Positions 1 to 9,590 of a DNA stretch of 64,000 bases are shown in pieces. Origin of the DNA: Halomonas sp. NO4 (GTDB taxonomy: Bacteria > Pseudomonadota > Gammaproteobacteria > Pseudomonadales > Halomonadaceae); assembly GCF_010994375.1 (NCBI RefSeq), contig NZ_WHMA01000013.1, forward strand, positions 1 through 64,000, given 5' to 3'. Both the position numbers and the translations under genes were made by a program. The notes below the pieces were generated by a model. That model worked only from the letters and a program-made list of their open reading frames with translations, ran no database searches and was not told where the DNA came from. Numbering within the stretch: the first letter of the stretch is position 1; each line of letters starts with the position of its first letter.

Positions 1-196
1 CATGGCGCTCTATCGGGGGGTGGTGTCGCTGCCCTTCGACACCAGCGCGATGGCCGCCGAGGCGCTCAACGACGCGGCGCTGGCGCGGGTGGTGGCGCAC
101 GGCACCGCTGCGCCGGGAGATCACGTGATTCTCACCCGCGGCGATCACATGAACGCCCACGGCGGCACCAATACCCTGAAAATCCTGAAGGTATGA
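1..196 (+). CDS. pyk: Pyruvate kinase, C-terminal fragment (5' end outside window)
   Basis: The gene is cut by the window start, and only about the last 65 residues are present. They match the C-terminal allosteric domain of pyruvate kinase: a stretch reading GVVSLPFDTS, then a hydrophobic strand with LTRGD, then the near-terminal GGTNTLKIL that closes these enzymes. Pyruvate kinase converts phosphoenolpyruvate and ADP to pyruvate and ATP in the cytoplasm. An ATG at base 2 lies inside the domain and is not the true start. The stop lies 4 bases before mgsA, so the two genes are probably co-transcribed. The family call is firm; the pykA or pykF subtype cannot be decided from this fragment. Confidence 0.85.
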   Translation, partial: MALYRGVVSLPFDTSAMAAEALNDAALARVVAHGTAAPGDHVILTRGDHMNAHGGTNTLKILKV

Positions 197-200
197 CACC

Positions 201-680
201 ATGAGCGATCCCCGACCGCGGCGCACCGTGACGCGCACCCTCCCGGCGCGCAAGCGCATCGCCCTGATCGCCCACGACGGCAAGAAGGAGGAGCTGCTGG
301 AGTGGGCGGGGCGCTGGCAGGAGACCCTGGCCGACCACGAACTCGTCGGTACCGGCACCACGGCGAGCCGGGTCTCACGCACCCTGGGCCTGCCCGTTCA
401 GGGACTGATGAGCGGCCCGCTGGGCGGCGACCAGCAGATCGGCGCCCTGATCACCGAGCAGAAGCTCGACCTGTTGATCTTCTTCTGGGACCCCTTCGCC
501 CCCCAGCCCCACGACCCCGACGTCAAGGCGCTACTTCGCCTGGCGGCGCTGTGGAACGTGCCGGTGGCCTGCAACGCCGCCAGCGCCGACTTCATGATCA
601 GCTCGCCCTGGCTGAGCCAGAGCTACACCATGACCATTCCCGACGCCGGCGCCTGGGTGAGCGACCGCTCGAGCGAGTGA
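201..680 (+). CDS. mgsA: Methylglyoxal synthase
   Basis: This 159-residue cytoplasmic enzyme turns dihydroxyacetone phosphate into methylglyoxal and phosphate, a bypass of lower glycolysis used when phosphate is short or sugar phosphates accumulate. The family's features are clear: IALIAHDGKK near residues 20-30, GTTA around residue 53, the phosphate-binding SGPLGGDQQIG at about 73-83, and the WDPF/HDPDVKALLRLA segment. The length is typical. It starts 4 bases after the pyruvate kinase stop, which suggests translational coupling and places a glycolytic overflow enzyme directly behind the last glycolytic kinase. A strong hairpin lies just downstream. Confidence 0.95.
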   Translation: MSDPRPRRTVTRTLPARKRIALIAHDGKKEELLEWAGRWQETLADHELVGTGTTASRVSRTLGLPVQGLMSGPLGGDQQIGALITEQKLDLLIFFWDPFAPQPHDPDVKALLRLAALWNVPVACNAASADFMISSPWLSQSYTMTIPDAGAWVSDRSSE

Positions 681-711
681 GCCGCACGACGCATCCGCCC
701 ATTGGCAACCG

Positions 712-744
712 GGCACTGATGTACAACACTTGTACGTCAGTGCC
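712..744 (+). terminator. Near-perfect 15-bp inverted repeat after mgsA
   Basis: Arms at 712-726 and 730-744 differ at one position and are separated by CAC. No T-run follows, so it is not a classic Rho-independent terminator. It could end or protect the pyk-mgsA transcript. Alternatively its inner 15 bp (GTACAA, CAC, TTGTAC) could be a protein-binding operator in front of the mechanosensitive channel gene. Confidence 0.5.
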
Positions 745-857
745 ACCGGGTCGTGATCCGGGTGGAAAAACCGTATCATGCCGCCCTATCCGACGAGCAG
801 CCCCCGGGTGCGGCCCGATGGATGCGTTCTCACACGCCACGAGATGGAGGTCACCGC

Positions 858-3185
858 GTGAAGTCATTGCGAGCCCTACCCCTGCTCCTTGGCTGGTTGC
901 TGCTCGCCCTGCTGGCGACAGTCGCACCGGTCCAGGCACAGGCCCCCCAGGAAGCGAGCGGCAGCGAGCCGCCGGCCTACGACACCCTGGCCGACCTGCT
1001 GGAGAACGACCAGACACGCCAGCAGCTGATCGAACAGCTGCGCGGCCTGGCGGAAGAGACGGACGCGGCCGCCCCCGCCGCCGAGGAGGACACCGCCGCC
1101 CCCTCGCTGCCCCGGCAGCTGGCCGAACTCACCAGCCGCATCGCCGGCGATATCGGCAGCCAGTTCGACAACCTGATCGGTGTCCTCACCGGCCTTGCCA
1201 GCGGCGATGCCGGGCGCTTCGACATAGCCGCCTTCACCTCGGCCGCCATCAACCTGGGGCTGGTGATTCTCGCCACCTTCGTGCTCTTCGTGGCCTTTCG
1301 CCGCCTGGTGCGCCCGCTGTTCACGCGCTTGAGTCAGTGGTCGCTGGCCGGAAACGGCCTGACGCCGGTACTGCGCTTGGTGCTGTGCGTGGCCCTGGCC
1401 GCCGCGGTCGACGTGCTGGTGGTGGCACTGGCCTATCTGGGCGGCAACCTCATCGCCACCTTCGCCGTCGGCGAGACCGGCGAGCTCTCCACCCGCGCCT
1501 CGCTGTTCCTCAACGCCTTCCTGGTCATCGAGCTGATCAAGGCGGGGGTACGCATGCTCTTCTCGTCGCGCTACGAAGGGCTGCGCCTGCTGCCCATCGC
1601 CGCCGCCGAGGCCGCCTACTGGAACCGCTGGATCGCCCGCCTGGTGGGCCTGGTGGGCTATGGCCTGATGGTGGTGGTGCCGCTGACCAACTTCTACCTG
1701 TCGCCGGCGCTCGGCCAGGGCATCGGCACCCTGATCATGCTCGGCGCCTTCCTCTATGCCGTGACGGTGGTGCTCAAGAACCGTGTTCGCCTGCGCGACA
1801 ACCTGATGGCGCTGGGCGCCCGCACCGAGCTGGCCGCCACGCGCCTGTCGTTGCAGCTGTTCGCCCGCACTTGGCACCTCTTCGCCCTGGCCTACTTCCT
1901 GGTGGTACTGGTGCTGACGCTGACCCGGCCGGCCGACGCCCTGCCGTTCGTGCTCTTCGCCACCCTCAAGACCCTGGCCGCCGTGGTTGCCGGCATGCTG
2001 ATCTCTACCCTGTTGACCCAGACCATCGGCCGGCGCATCCGCCTCTCCGACGAGTTGCGCCGCAAGCTGCCGATGCTCGAGCCGCGCCTCAACGCCTACG
2101 TGCCCAATGCCCTGCGGGTGCTGCGCACGGTGATCCTGATCGCCGTGATCCTGCTGGTGCTCAACGCCTGGAGCGCCTTCGACCTGGCCGGCTGGTACGC
2201 CTCCGAGACGGGGCGCGGCCTGATCGGCAAGCTGGTCAGCGTGGCCTTCATCCTGGTGATCGCCATCGCCGCCTGGCTGGGGCTGGCCAGCCTGATCGAG
2301 CACAAGCTCAACCCCGAGACTGGCACCGGCGAACCCTCGGCGCGCGCCAAGACGCTGTTGACGCTGTTCCGCAACGCCCTGGCCATCGCCGTGCTGACCA
2401 TCACCGCGATGATCGTGCTGGCCGAGATCGGCATCAACATCGGCCCGCTGATCGCCGGTGCCGGTGTACTGGGCCTGGCCATCGGTTTCGGGGCCCAGAA
2501 GCTGGTCCAGGACGTCATCACCGGCATCTTCATCCAGGTCGAGAATGCCATGAACACCGGCGACGTGGTCACCGTGGGCGGGATCACCGGCGTGGCCGAG
2601 CGCCTCAGCATCCGCTCGGTGGGCATTCGCGACCTCAACGGCACCTACCACATCGTGCCCTTCTCCAGCGTGGACACCGTCTCCAACTACATGCGCGAGT
2701 TCGCCTACCACGTGGGCGAGTACGGCATCGCCTATCGCGAGAGCATCGACGAGGCGATCATCGCCCTGCGCGAGGCGTTCGACGAGCTGAGCAACGACGA
2801 GGAGCACCGGATGAACCTGGTCGCGCCCCTGGAAGTGGCCGGTGTCATCGCGCTGGCCGACAGTTCGGTGAACATTCGCGTGCGCATCAAGACCACCCCG
2901 GGCACCCAGTGGGCGGTAGGCCGCGCCTACAATCGCCTGGTCAAGCTGCACTTCGACGCCAAGGGCATCGAGATTCCCTTCCCCCACACCACCCTCTACT
3001 TCGGCGTGGGCAAGGAGGGCGAGGCACCGCCCGCCAACCTGCGCGTCATGCAGCAGGCCTTCGATGTGGATGGCCGCCCCGGCGGCCAGCCCAGCTCCGA
3101 GGCCAGCAGCCGGGCCGGCGAGGAGGACCCGCGCGCTCGGCCCAACCCCGCCCGCAAGGGCGACTTCGACGAAGACGAGGACTGA
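858..3185 (+). CDS. Large MscS-family mechanosensitive channel (YbiO-like)
   Basis: The GTG at 858 is chosen because GATGGAGG lies just upstream and because a clean signal peptide (KSLRALPLLLGWLLLALLA, ending near QAQA) follows; an in-frame start at 753 would bury it. The product is about 775 residues. A periplasmic Ala/Glu-rich segment (about 30-100) is followed by many membrane helices. The conserved pore and beta domain come at about residues 530-610: GLAIGFGAQKLVQDVITG, then a VENAMNTGDVVTVGG segment. A hydrophilic acidic tail ends the protein. Such channels open on membrane tension to release solutes during hypo-osmotic shock. Size and motif wording resemble E. coli YbiO; the exact subtype is an inference. 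It converges on hemY. Confidence 0.88.
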   Translation: MKSLRALPLLLGWLLLALLATVAPVQAQAPQEASGSEPPAYDTLADLLENDQTRQQLIEQLRGLAEETDAAAPAAEEDTAAPSLPRQLAELTSRIAGDIGSQFDNLIGVLTGLASGDAGRFDIAAFTSAAINLGLVILATFVLFVAFRRLVRPLFTRLSQWSLAGNGLTPVLRLVLCVALAAAVDVLVVALAYLGGNLIATFAVGETGELSTRASLFLNAFLVIELIKAGVRMLFSSRYEGLRLLPIAAAEAAYWNRWIARLVGLVGYGLMVVVPLTNFYLSPALGQGIGTLIMLGAFLYAVTVVLKNRVRLRDNLMALGARTELAATRLSLQLFARTWHLFALAYFLVVLVLTLTRPADALPFVLFATLKTLAAVVAGMLISTLLTQTIGRRIRLSDELRRKLPMLEPRLNAYVPNALRVLRTVILIAVILLVLNAWSAFDLAGWYASETGRGLIGKLVSVAFILVIAIAAWLGLASLIEHKLNPETGTGEPSARAKTLLTLFRNALAIAVLTITAMIVLAEIGINIGPLIAGAGVLGLAIGFGAQKLVQDVITGIFIQVENAMNTGDVVTVGGITGVAERLSIRSVGIRDLNGTYHIVPFSSVDTVSNYMREFAYHVGEYGIAYRESIDEAIIALREAFDELSNDEEHRMNLVAPLEVAGVIALADSSVNIRVRIKTTPGTQWAVGRAYNRLVKLHFDAKGIEIPFPHTTLYFGVGKEGEAPPANLRVMQQAFDVDGRPGGQPSSEASSRAGEEDPRARPNPARKGDFDEDED

Positions 3186-3247
3186 GCCCGTCCCTGGCCG
3201 TGAACCGCGGCCAGGGACCTCGCCCGGCCTCGCTTTCCAAGGGGACA

Positions 3248-3288
3248 ACGCAAGCGGGGGGCTGCCCAAGGCAGCCCCCCGCTTGCGT
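3248..3288. terminator. Perfect 19-bp palindrome between convergent genes
   Basis: Two perfectly complementary 19-base arms (3248-3266 and 3270-3288) flank a CAA loop between the converging mscS-type gene and hemY. There is no flanking U-tract on either strand. The position and symmetry suggest a bidirectional transcript end. Confidence 0.7.
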
Positions 3289-3331
3289 GGAGAGGAGGAC
3301 AGCGGCGCCTCACGACACCGCCTTGTGACGC

Positions 3332-4597
3332 CTACCCGGCCTTGCGCCCCTTCTCCTTCTCCGCCGGCTTGCCGTTGGCGGCCACCTCGGCCGGCTGGGG
3401 CAACGACGGCAGCGACTTGTCGAGCAGCTCGACGCTCTGGCGGTAGTAGAGCTGGCTCTTGTTGTGCTCGCCCAGGTTGGCGTAGAGGCGCGCCAGCTCG
3501 GCACACACCACGCCGCTGGGGCGCTGGCGCTGGCTGGCCTCGAAGTACTCCTGGGCCTTGCCCCAGTAGGCATTGCGCAGCGACAGCCGTCCCAGGGTGA
3601 GCAGCAGGTCGGGGTCGTTGGGCCGCTCCTGAAGCCACTTTTCGGCGTGGACCAGTTGGCGCGCCGGGTCGACGTTGAGCAGGCCGTAGCGCAGCACCAG
3701 GCGGCTGTCCCAGTGCTCCTTGAGGGAGTGGCGCAGCAGCCGCTCGGCGATCCCCTCCTCCTTGCCGCGCACCAGGGCCTCGGTGTAGAGCGCGATGAGC
3801 TCGACGTTGCCACGCAGCGAATCGGGCATGTCGGCCCAGAGGTTGCGCACCCGCTCCACGTGGCTGGGATCGCGAGCTTCCTGGATCAGCAGCTCGCGAT
3901 AGGCACGGTATTCCAGCTCGTGGCGCTCCTCGGCGGACACCAGCTGACGGGCGGCCAGGCGCGGCATCAGGCGGCGCAGGCCCTCCCAGTCGCTGACGCT
4001 CAGGTAGGCCTGCTTGAGCTGTTTGAGCACCTGGGGGTGGTTGGGCAGCTGGCGGTCGAGCCGCGTGAGGATGGCCAGCGCCTCCTCGTACTGCTGGCGG
4101 TCGAGCATCAGCTGCACCTGCATCAGACCCACCGCGGTATCGGCTCCCTGGGTGCTGAGGTGGGCGCGCTTGAGCAGGGTATCGGCCTGCTCGAAGCGGC
4201 CCTGATAGTGGGCCGCGAGTGCCGCGGAGAGGTAGTTGACCAGCGGCGTGCTGGAGTCGTCAGCGGCCTTGACCAGCGCCTTCTCGGCGCGCTTCCAGCG
4301 CCCCTCAGCCAGCGCCACCAGGCCGCGCACGGTGCGCTTCATGGCGTTGCGGTGACGGGTGCGGCTGTTCCACACCTTGAAGCGGGAGACCGGGCGCGAC
4401 AGGCGCGTCAACACGCGCAGGGCGAAGTGCAGTACCAGGAAGGCGGCGAGCAGAAGCACCAGCCCGAACCAGAACGAGGTCTGCACGGAGGTCTCGCCCA
4501 CCCGTATCAACCAATAGCCGGGGAGCGACACCATCAGCTGGCCGAACAGCGCCCCCAGCGCCAGGCCGACGACGACGAGCAGGATCAGCTTTCTCAT
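3332..4597 (-). CDS. hemY: HemY, inner-membrane TPR protein of haem biosynthesis
   Basis: This 421-residue protein has two N-terminal membrane helices (about residues 3-25 and 40-62) followed by a helical tetratricopeptide-type domain to the end. It has the typical proteobacterial HemY wording, such as the WKRAEKAL segment and a run of Asp/Pro-Asn TPR helices. It is unrelated to the protoporphyrinogen oxidase also called HemY. The role is poorly defined; it is thought to organise late tetrapyrrole steps at the membrane. It is the last gene of hemC-hemD-hemX-hemY, and its ATG overlaps the hemX stop by 4 bases. The C-terminus is Lys-rich. Confidence 0.92.
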   Translation of the reverse strand: MRKLILLVVVGLALGALFGQLMVSLPGYWLIRVGETSVQTSFWFGLVLLLAAFLVLHFALRVLTRLSRPVSRFKVWNSRTRHRNAMKRTVRGLVALAEGRWKRAEKALVKAADDSSTPLVNYLSAALAAHYQGRFEQADTLLKRAHLSTQGADTAVGLMQVQLMLDRQQYEEALAILTRLDRQLPNHPQVLKQLKQAYLSVSDWEGLRRLMPRLAARQLVSAEERHELEYRAYRELLIQEARDPSHVERVRNLWADMPDSLRGNVELIALYTEALVRGKEEGIAERLLRHSLKEHWDSRLVLRYGLLNVDPARQLVHAEKWLQERPNDPDLLLTLGRLSLRNAYWGKAQEYFEASQRQRPSGVVCAELARLYANLGEHNKSQLYYRQSVELLDKSLPSLPQPAEVAANGKPAEKEKGRKAG

Positions 4598-6174
4598 GCG
4601 TCATCTCCCTGATCGTTGCGCGAGCCGAAGCGCCGCTCGATGAAGGTGGCGAGCGCCTCCTGGGAGCCGCTGATGTCGGGCAGCTCGGGGCGGATGGTCC
4701 GCTCCTGGAGGGACTCGAGGCGCTCGATGACGGCCTGCACTTCCTCACGGCCGGTGTCGTAGTAGCCGTCGATCATCGACAACGCCTTGTCGAGGCTCGC
4801 CTCATAGAGCGCCTGCTCCTCCTCGAGCAGGGCCAACTGGGCCTGCTCCAGCACCAGGCGAGCGCTCTGGCGCAGGTAGGATTCCTGCTCGGGGCTGATC
4901 AGGCTCTCCAGCGCCTGGTCGTGGTGGCGAATCACCACTAGGTCCTTGAGCTCTTCGCCGAAGCGCGACAGCTGCTGCTGCCAGCCACCGCTGGGCGCCT
5001 CCTCGAGACCCGCGCGGGCGGGGATCTCCTCCAGCTCGCGGGAGAGCGGCAGCTGGGCGAGGCGCTCCTGCTGGGCGTTTAGCTCCAGATAGAGGCCGGT
5101 GCGATCGACCTGCGGCACCCCTTCGAGAATGGCGATCTCCGAGGCGATGGCGCGGCGCACGGAGAGCAGCGCGGGATTGTCGGCCTCGCTCAGGCGCTCG
5201 TCGGCGGTGCGCAGCAGGGCGATGGCGCCCTCGACGTCGCGCTCGAGCTGCAGGCGCTGGTTGGCCAGGCGCAGCAGGTAGGCGGCTTCGGCGTGCAGCC
5301 ACTCGCGGGCATCGGGCTCCTGCTCGCTGGAGAGCTCGTCGAGCACCTGATCCAGGGTGCCATCGATCTCGCTGCGGTAGCTGGCGAAGCGCTCGCGCAG
5401 CTCCTCCAGAGCCGCGTTCAGCTCGGCGTTGCGCTCGCTCTCGCCCTCTTCCAGGCGGGCCTCCAGCTCGGCCAGGGCGTCCTGGGTGGCGGCGCTCTCG
5501 GCGCGCGACTCGAGCTCGACCAGGCGCTGCTGCTGGGCGTCGACGCGCTGCCACATGCGCTGGGCGAAGAAGCCCACGGCCAGCGCCAGCACCACCACCA
5601 GCACCAGCGCCAGGGCACCGCTCTTGCTGCCCTTATGCTGGCCGCCGTTGCCGCCACCGGCAGCGGTGGCGCCGCCCCTGCCGGACGCGCCACCGCCGGA
5701 GGCAGCGGCGGCGCCCGAGGCGGGCGTTTCGGCCTTGCCGCTCGTCTCCGGCTTGCCCCCTTGGGCACCTGCCTTGCTGGCTTGCGACTTGCCGCCCTGG
5801 CTGCTCCCCTTGCCGGACTGCGCCTTGCTGCTCTGGGTGCTCGTCTTGCTGGCCTGGGCGCCCGTCTTGCTGGGCTGAGACTTGTCGGTGGCGGATGCCT
5901 TCGACTTCTCGGCGGCCGCCTTGGCACCGCTCGCAGCTGCCCCGGGCTTGCTCTCCGCGTCGCTCGCCTTGCTGGCCGCCTGGCTGGCGGCGGGGGTGCC
6001 ACGACTCGATCCCGAACGGTTGGGGGGGGCCTTCTCGGCCTTGCCGGTGGCCTCCCCCTGCTGCGACGATTGGTCAGGCGAGGCAGTGCCCTTGGCACCG
6101 CTGCCCTGGTCGGCGGTCTCGGCCTCGCCGGATGACGACTTGCGTTCGTCCTGCTCGTTGGTCTGTTTGCTCAT
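4594..6174 (-). CDS. hemX: HemX-like membrane protein with a long low-complexity N-terminus
   Basis: The 526-residue product has three parts. Residues 1 to about 185 are low complexity, rich in Ser, Ala, Gly, Lys and Gln, with short SK-, GK- and QSSK-type repeats. One membrane helix (about 187-207) follows. The rest is a periplasmic helical domain with a predicted coiled coil (about 215-290). The helical domain matches HemX, often mislabelled uroporphyrinogen-III C-methyltransferase, but no SAM-binding motif is present. It lies 13 bases after hemD and overlaps hemY, so it belongs to the haem operon. The N-terminal extension is unusually long for the family and may be disordered in the cytoplasm. 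Confidence 0.88.
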   Translation of the reverse strand: MSKQTNEQDERKSSSGEAETADQGSGAKGTASPDQSSQQGEATGKAEKAPPNRSGSSRGTPAASQAASKASDAESKPGAAASGAKAAAEKSKASATDKSQPSKTGAQASKTSTQSSKAQSGKGSSQGGKSQASKAGAQGGKPETSGKAETPASGAAAASGGGASGRGGATAAGGGNGGQHKGSKSGALALVLVVVLALAVGFFAQRMWQRVDAQQQRLVELESRAESAATQDALAELEARLEEGESERNAELNAALEELRERFASYRSEIDGTLDQVLDELSSEQEPDAREWLHAEAAYLLRLANQRLQLERDVEGAIALLRTADERLSEADNPALLSVRRAIASEIAILEGVPQVDRTGLYLELNAQQERLAQLPLSRELEEIPARAGLEEAPSGGWQQQLSRFGEELKDLVVIRHHDQALESLISPEQESYLRQSARLVLEQAQLALLEEEQALYEASLDKALSMIDGYYDTGREEVQAVIERLESLQERTIRPELPDISGSQEALATFIERRFGSRNDQGDDA

Positions 6175-6187
6175 CAGTCGCTAGCCC

Positions 6188-6979
6188 TTATTCGAGATCT
6201 TCGTGATCGACATCGGCATCCTCGGGGTCGCAGGCCCCGGCCACCGCGTCGGCCAGTGCGGCCGGAGTGGCACCCGACGCCACCACGGGGGTACGAAACC
6301 CCAGGTTGACGGCCAGTGTAGCCAAACGACGACTGGACACGATTAGCGGTTGGTTCAAGGTCGACTCGGTGCACCATCTTGCCAGATGTTGCAGCAATTC
6401 TCCGCTGCTGATCACCAGCGCGCGGAAATCGCCGCTCGCCAGGCGCGCCGCCACGGCGGGGGGCGGCGGCTGCAGGCGTCGCCGATAGAGCGCGAGCCGC
6501 ATCACCCGGGCGCCGCGCGCGGCAAGGGTATCGCCAAGCAGCGCCCGTCCGCCCTCGCCGGCCACCAGCAGCACGCACTGGTCGGCGAGGGCGCGCAGGG
6601 AGCCGAGCCGCAGCAGCGCCTCGCTGGTGTCCTCGCCGGCCTCGGCGGGCGGCACATGAACCCGCACCCCCAGCCGCTCGTGCAGCACCTCGGCCGTGGC
6701 CGCCCCGACGGCGTACCAGGCCGTGCCCAGGGGCAGCTGCGGCCAGTAGCGATCCAGGGCGTCATGCAGGCACTCGGCGGCGAAGGGGCTGACCACCACC
6801 ACCCGGTGGAAGTGGTCGAAATCGAGCCAGGCCGCGCGCATCGCCGGGGTTTCCGGCAGCGGCTCCAGCGCCATGGCCTCGAGGTGGGCCACCGGGAACC
6901 CCGCCGCCTCGATGGCCGTGGCCAGCGCCCGGGCCCGCTCGCCCGGACGGCAGATGAGAACCGGCCGGGGAGCGGCCAT
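6188..6979 (-). CDS. hemD: Uroporphyrinogen-III synthase
   Basis: This 263-residue enzyme closes hydroxymethylbilane with inversion of ring D to give uroporphyrinogen III, the branch point for haem, sirohaem and cobalamin. The ATG at 6979 is inside the hemC stop (ATGA overlap), giving the N-terminus [16 protein letters not shown] typical of HemD. Later family features are VVVSPFAAE near residue 72 and GEGGRALLGDTLAARGA in the second lobe. HemD is weakly conserved, so the position directly after hemC is important support. The same frame stays open upstream, but that part lies inside hemC. Confidence 0.92.
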   Translation of the reverse strand: MAAPRPVLICRPGERARALATAIEAAGFPVAHLEAMALEPLPETPAMRAAWLDFDHFHRVVVVSPFAAECLHDALDRYWPQLPLGTAWYAVGAATAEVLHERLGVRVHVPPAEAGEDTSEALLRLGSLRALADQCVLLVAGEGGRALLGDTLAARGARVMRLALYRRRLQPPPPAVAARLASGDFRALVISSGELLQHLARWCTESTLNQPLIVSSRRLATLAVNLGFRTPVVASGATPAALADAVAGACDPEDADVDHEDLE

Positions 6980-7917
6980 CAGCCGCCGTAGACCTCGGCG
7001 AGGATCTCCCCGGCGCCCTGCTCGAGCAGGTCCTCGGCGACCCGGATGCCCAGCGCCTCCGGCTCGTGGATCGAGCCGCGTCCCTCGGCGCGCAGCACCT
7101 CGGTGCCGTCGGGGTTGCCCACCAGGGCCCGCAGCCACAGCGTCTGGCCGTCGTTCTCGAAGGTGGCGTAGCCGCCGATGGGCACCTGGCAACCGCCTTC
7201 CAGGCGGGTGTTCATGGCGCGCTCGGCACGCACCCGGGTGGCGGTGATGGGGTCGTCGAGGGGCGCCAGCAGATTGATCAGCTCGGGGTCGTGGATGCGG
7301 CACTCGATGCCCAGGGCGCCCTGGCCACAGGCCGGCAGGCACACCTCCGGGGGCAGCTCCATGGCGATGCGGTCCTCGAGCCCCAGCCGCTTGAGGCCGG
7401 AGGTGGCGAGCAGGATGGCGTCGAACTCGCCGGCGTCGAGCTTGCCCAGGCGGGTCTGGACATTGCCGCGCAGGGTGAGGATCTCCAGATCGGGACGCGC
7501 CTCGCGCATCTGCAGGCCGCGGCGCAGGCTGGACGTCCCGACGCGCGCGCCCTCGGGCAGCTCGTCCAGGGAGCGATAGGCATTGGAGACGAAGGCATCG
7601 GTGGGCTCGGCGCCGGCCAGGATCACCGAGAGGCCCAGCCCCTCGGGGAAATGCATGGGCACGTCCTTCATGGAGTGCACGGCGATATCGGCGCGCCCAT
7701 CGAGAATCGCCTCCTCCAGCTCCTTGACGAAGAGCCCCTTGCCGCCCACCTTGGCCAGCGGCGTGTCGAGGATCTTGTCGCCACGGGTGGAGAGCGCGAC
7801 CAGCTCCACCGTGAGGCCGGGATGCTCGGCCATCAGCCGGTCACGGACGTGTTCGGCCTGCCACATGGCCAGTTGACTCTTGCGCGTGGCAATACGCAGC
7901 GTTTCGATGGATCGCAC
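6979..7917 (-). CDS. hemC: Hydroxymethylbilane synthase (porphobilinogen deaminase)
   Basis: This cytoplasmic enzyme joins four porphobilinogens into hydroxymethylbilane. The start is GTG at 7917, preceded by TGGGGAGA, and gives 312 residues beginning [17 protein letters not shown], the expected family N-terminus. Visible motifs are HSMKDVP in domain 1, GTSSLRR in the middle, and the cofactor-binding Cys243 in [10 protein letters not shown], which carries the dipyrromethane primer. An upstream ATG (8151) would add about 78 unrelated residues and is rejected. It is the first gene of hemCDXY and is divergent from argH across a 254-bp gap. Confidence 0.96.
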   Translation of the reverse strand: MRSIETLRIATRKSQLAMWQAEHVRDRLMAEHPGLTVELVALSTRGDKILDTPLAKVGGKGLFVKELEEAILDGRADIAVHSMKDVPMHFPEGLGLSVILAGAEPTDAFVSNAYRSLDELPEGARVGTSSLRRGLQMREARPDLEILTLRGNVQTRLGKLDAGEFDAILLATSGLKRLGLEDRIAMELPPEVCLPACGQGALGIECRIHDPELINLLAPLDDPITATRVRAERAMNTRLEGGCQVPIGGYATFENDGQTLWLRALVGNPDGTEVLRAEGRGSIHEPEALGIRVAEDLLEQGAGEILAEVYGG

Positions 7918-8171
7918 GTGGTTCTCCCCATGCTGGGGCCCGACGGGCCCGTCTGAGCGGTTGGTGCCGCACCCGGTCGCGGCCGCGGGCATCTCGGTTC
8001 GTTGCCGTCCATCATAAAGCACCCGGGGGAGCAGGAAAAACTCGCCGCCTGCTGCCGGCGCCCGCCCCTCGCCAGCCGCGCCGACTCTGGTACACTGCGA
8101 CACCATGACCGCGGGCCGCGCACTGGCCTCGCTCCCGCACCATCCAAGCATCTTGCAGGTTGTTCACGCCG

Positions 8172-9590
8172 ATGAGCACAGACTCCTCCAATCCCGGTAC
8201 CAACCAGTCCTGGGGCGGCCGCTTCAGCGAACCCACCGACGCCTTCGTCGCCCGCTTCACCGCCTCGGTCGGTTTCGACCAGCGCCTCGCGCTGCAGGAC
8301 ATCCAGGGCTCCATCGCCCACGCCACCATGCTGGCGCGGGTCGGCGTGCTGACCGACGTCGAACGCGACGCCATCGTCGACGGCCTCGCCGAGATCCGCG
8401 GCGAGATCGAGCGCGGCGAGTTCGCATGGTCGGTGCCGCTCGAGGACGTGCACATGAACATCGAGGCGCGCCTCACCGAGAAGATCGGCATCACCGGCAA
8501 GAAGCTGCACACCGGCCGTTCGCGCAACGACCAGGTGGCCACAGACATCCGCCTCTACCTGCGCGACGCCATCGACGGCATCGACGGCGAACTGCGGCGG
8601 CTGCGCGAGGGGTTGATCGAGCTCGCCGTGCGCGAGGCCGACACCATCATGCCCGGCTTCACCCACCTGCAGACCGCCCAGCCGGTGACCTTCGGCCACC
8701 ACCTGCTGGCCTGGCAGGAGATGCTCGCCCGCGACCACGAGCGCCTGCGCGACTGCCGGGGGCGGGTGAACGTGCTGCCGCTGGGTGCGGCGGCACTGGC
8801 CGGCACCACCTACCCCATCGACCGCCACGTCACCGCCGAGCTGCTGGGCTTCGCGCGCCCCGCCGAGAACTCGCTGGACGCGGTGAGCGATCGCGACTTC
8901 GCCATCGAGTTCACCGGCTTCGCCAGCCTGCTGCTGATGCACCTGTCGCGCATGAGCGAGGAACTGGTGCTGTGGACCAGCGCCCAGTTCGACTTCATCG
9001 ACCTGCCCGACCGCTTCTGCACCGGCTCCTCGATCATGCCGCAGAAGAAGAACCCTGACGTGCCTGAGCTGGTGCGTGGCAAGACCGGGCGCGTCTACGG
9101 TCACCTGATGGGTCTGCTGACGCTGATGAAATCGCAGCCGCTGGCCTACAACAAGGACAACCAGGAGGACAAGGAGCCACTGTTCGACAGCGTCGACACG
9201 GTGCGCGACTGCCTCAAGGCCTTCGCCGACATGGTGCCGGCCATCGAAGCCAAGGCCGACAACATGGCCGAGGCCGCGCGCAAGGGCTTCTCCACCGCCA
9301 CCGACCTCGCCGACTACCTGGTGCGCCGCGGCGTCGCCTTCCGCGACGCGCACGAGATCGTCGGCCAGTCGGTGGCCTACGGCCTCGCGCAGGGCAAAGA
9401 CCTCTCCGAGATGACGCTCGACGAGCTGCGGCAGTTTTCCGCCACCATCGAGGCCGACGTCTTCGAGGTGCTGACCCTGGAAGGGTCGGTGGCGGCCCGC
9501 AACCACATCGGCGGCACGGCCCCGGACCAGGTCCGCGCCGCCGCCCAGCGGGCCCGCGACGCCCTGGCCCGCCTGGAGCAACCGACATGA
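8172..9590 (+). CDS. argH: Argininosuccinate lyase
   Basis: This 472-residue enzyme performs the last step of arginine synthesis, splitting argininosuccinate into arginine and fumarate. It begins [21 protein letters not shown], with WGGRF typical of the family. HTGRSRNDQ and the signature [11 protein letters not shown] (Gly285 onward, catalytic serine loop) are intact, and [13 protein letters not shown] follows. ATG 8172 is preferred over TTG 8160, which has no ribosome-binding site and would only add four residues. It overlaps lptM by ATGA and leads the lptM-lysA-dapF-DUF484-xerC-HAD cluster. Confidence 0.97.
   Translation: MSTDSSNPGTNQSWGGRFSEPTDAFVARFTASVGFDQRLALQDIQGSIAHATMLARVGVLTDVERDAIVDGLAEIRGEIERGEFAWSVPLEDVHMNIEARLTEKIGITGKKLHTGRSRNDQVATDIRLYLRDAIDGIDGELRRLREGLIELAVREADTIMPGFTHLQTAQPVTFGHHLLAWQEMLARDHERLRDCRGRVNVLPLGAAALAGTTYPIDRHVTAELLGFARPAENSLDAVSDRDFAIEFTGFASLLLMHLSRMSEELVLWTSAQFDFIDLPDRFCTGSSIMPQKKNPDVPELVRGKTGRVYGHLMGLLTLMKSQPLAYNKDNQEDKEPLFDSVDTVRDCLKAFADMVPAIEAKADNMAEAARKGFSTATDLADYLVRRGVAFRDAHEIVGQSVAYGLAQGKDLSEMTLDELRQFSATIEADVFEVLTLEGSVAARNHIGGTAPDQVRAAAQRARDALARLEQPT

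Noticed and set aside
302..3328. Frames of about 900-1000 codons opposite or offset to the mscS-type gene
   Set aside because: They are Arg/Pro/Gly-rich shadows typical of high-GC DNA, cover a gene with clear MscS motifs, and have no ribosome-binding sites.
4594..6174. hemX as a SAM-dependent uroporphyrinogen-III methyltransferase
   Set aside because: There is no methyltransferase domain; the membrane helix and coiled coil fit the HemX family instead.
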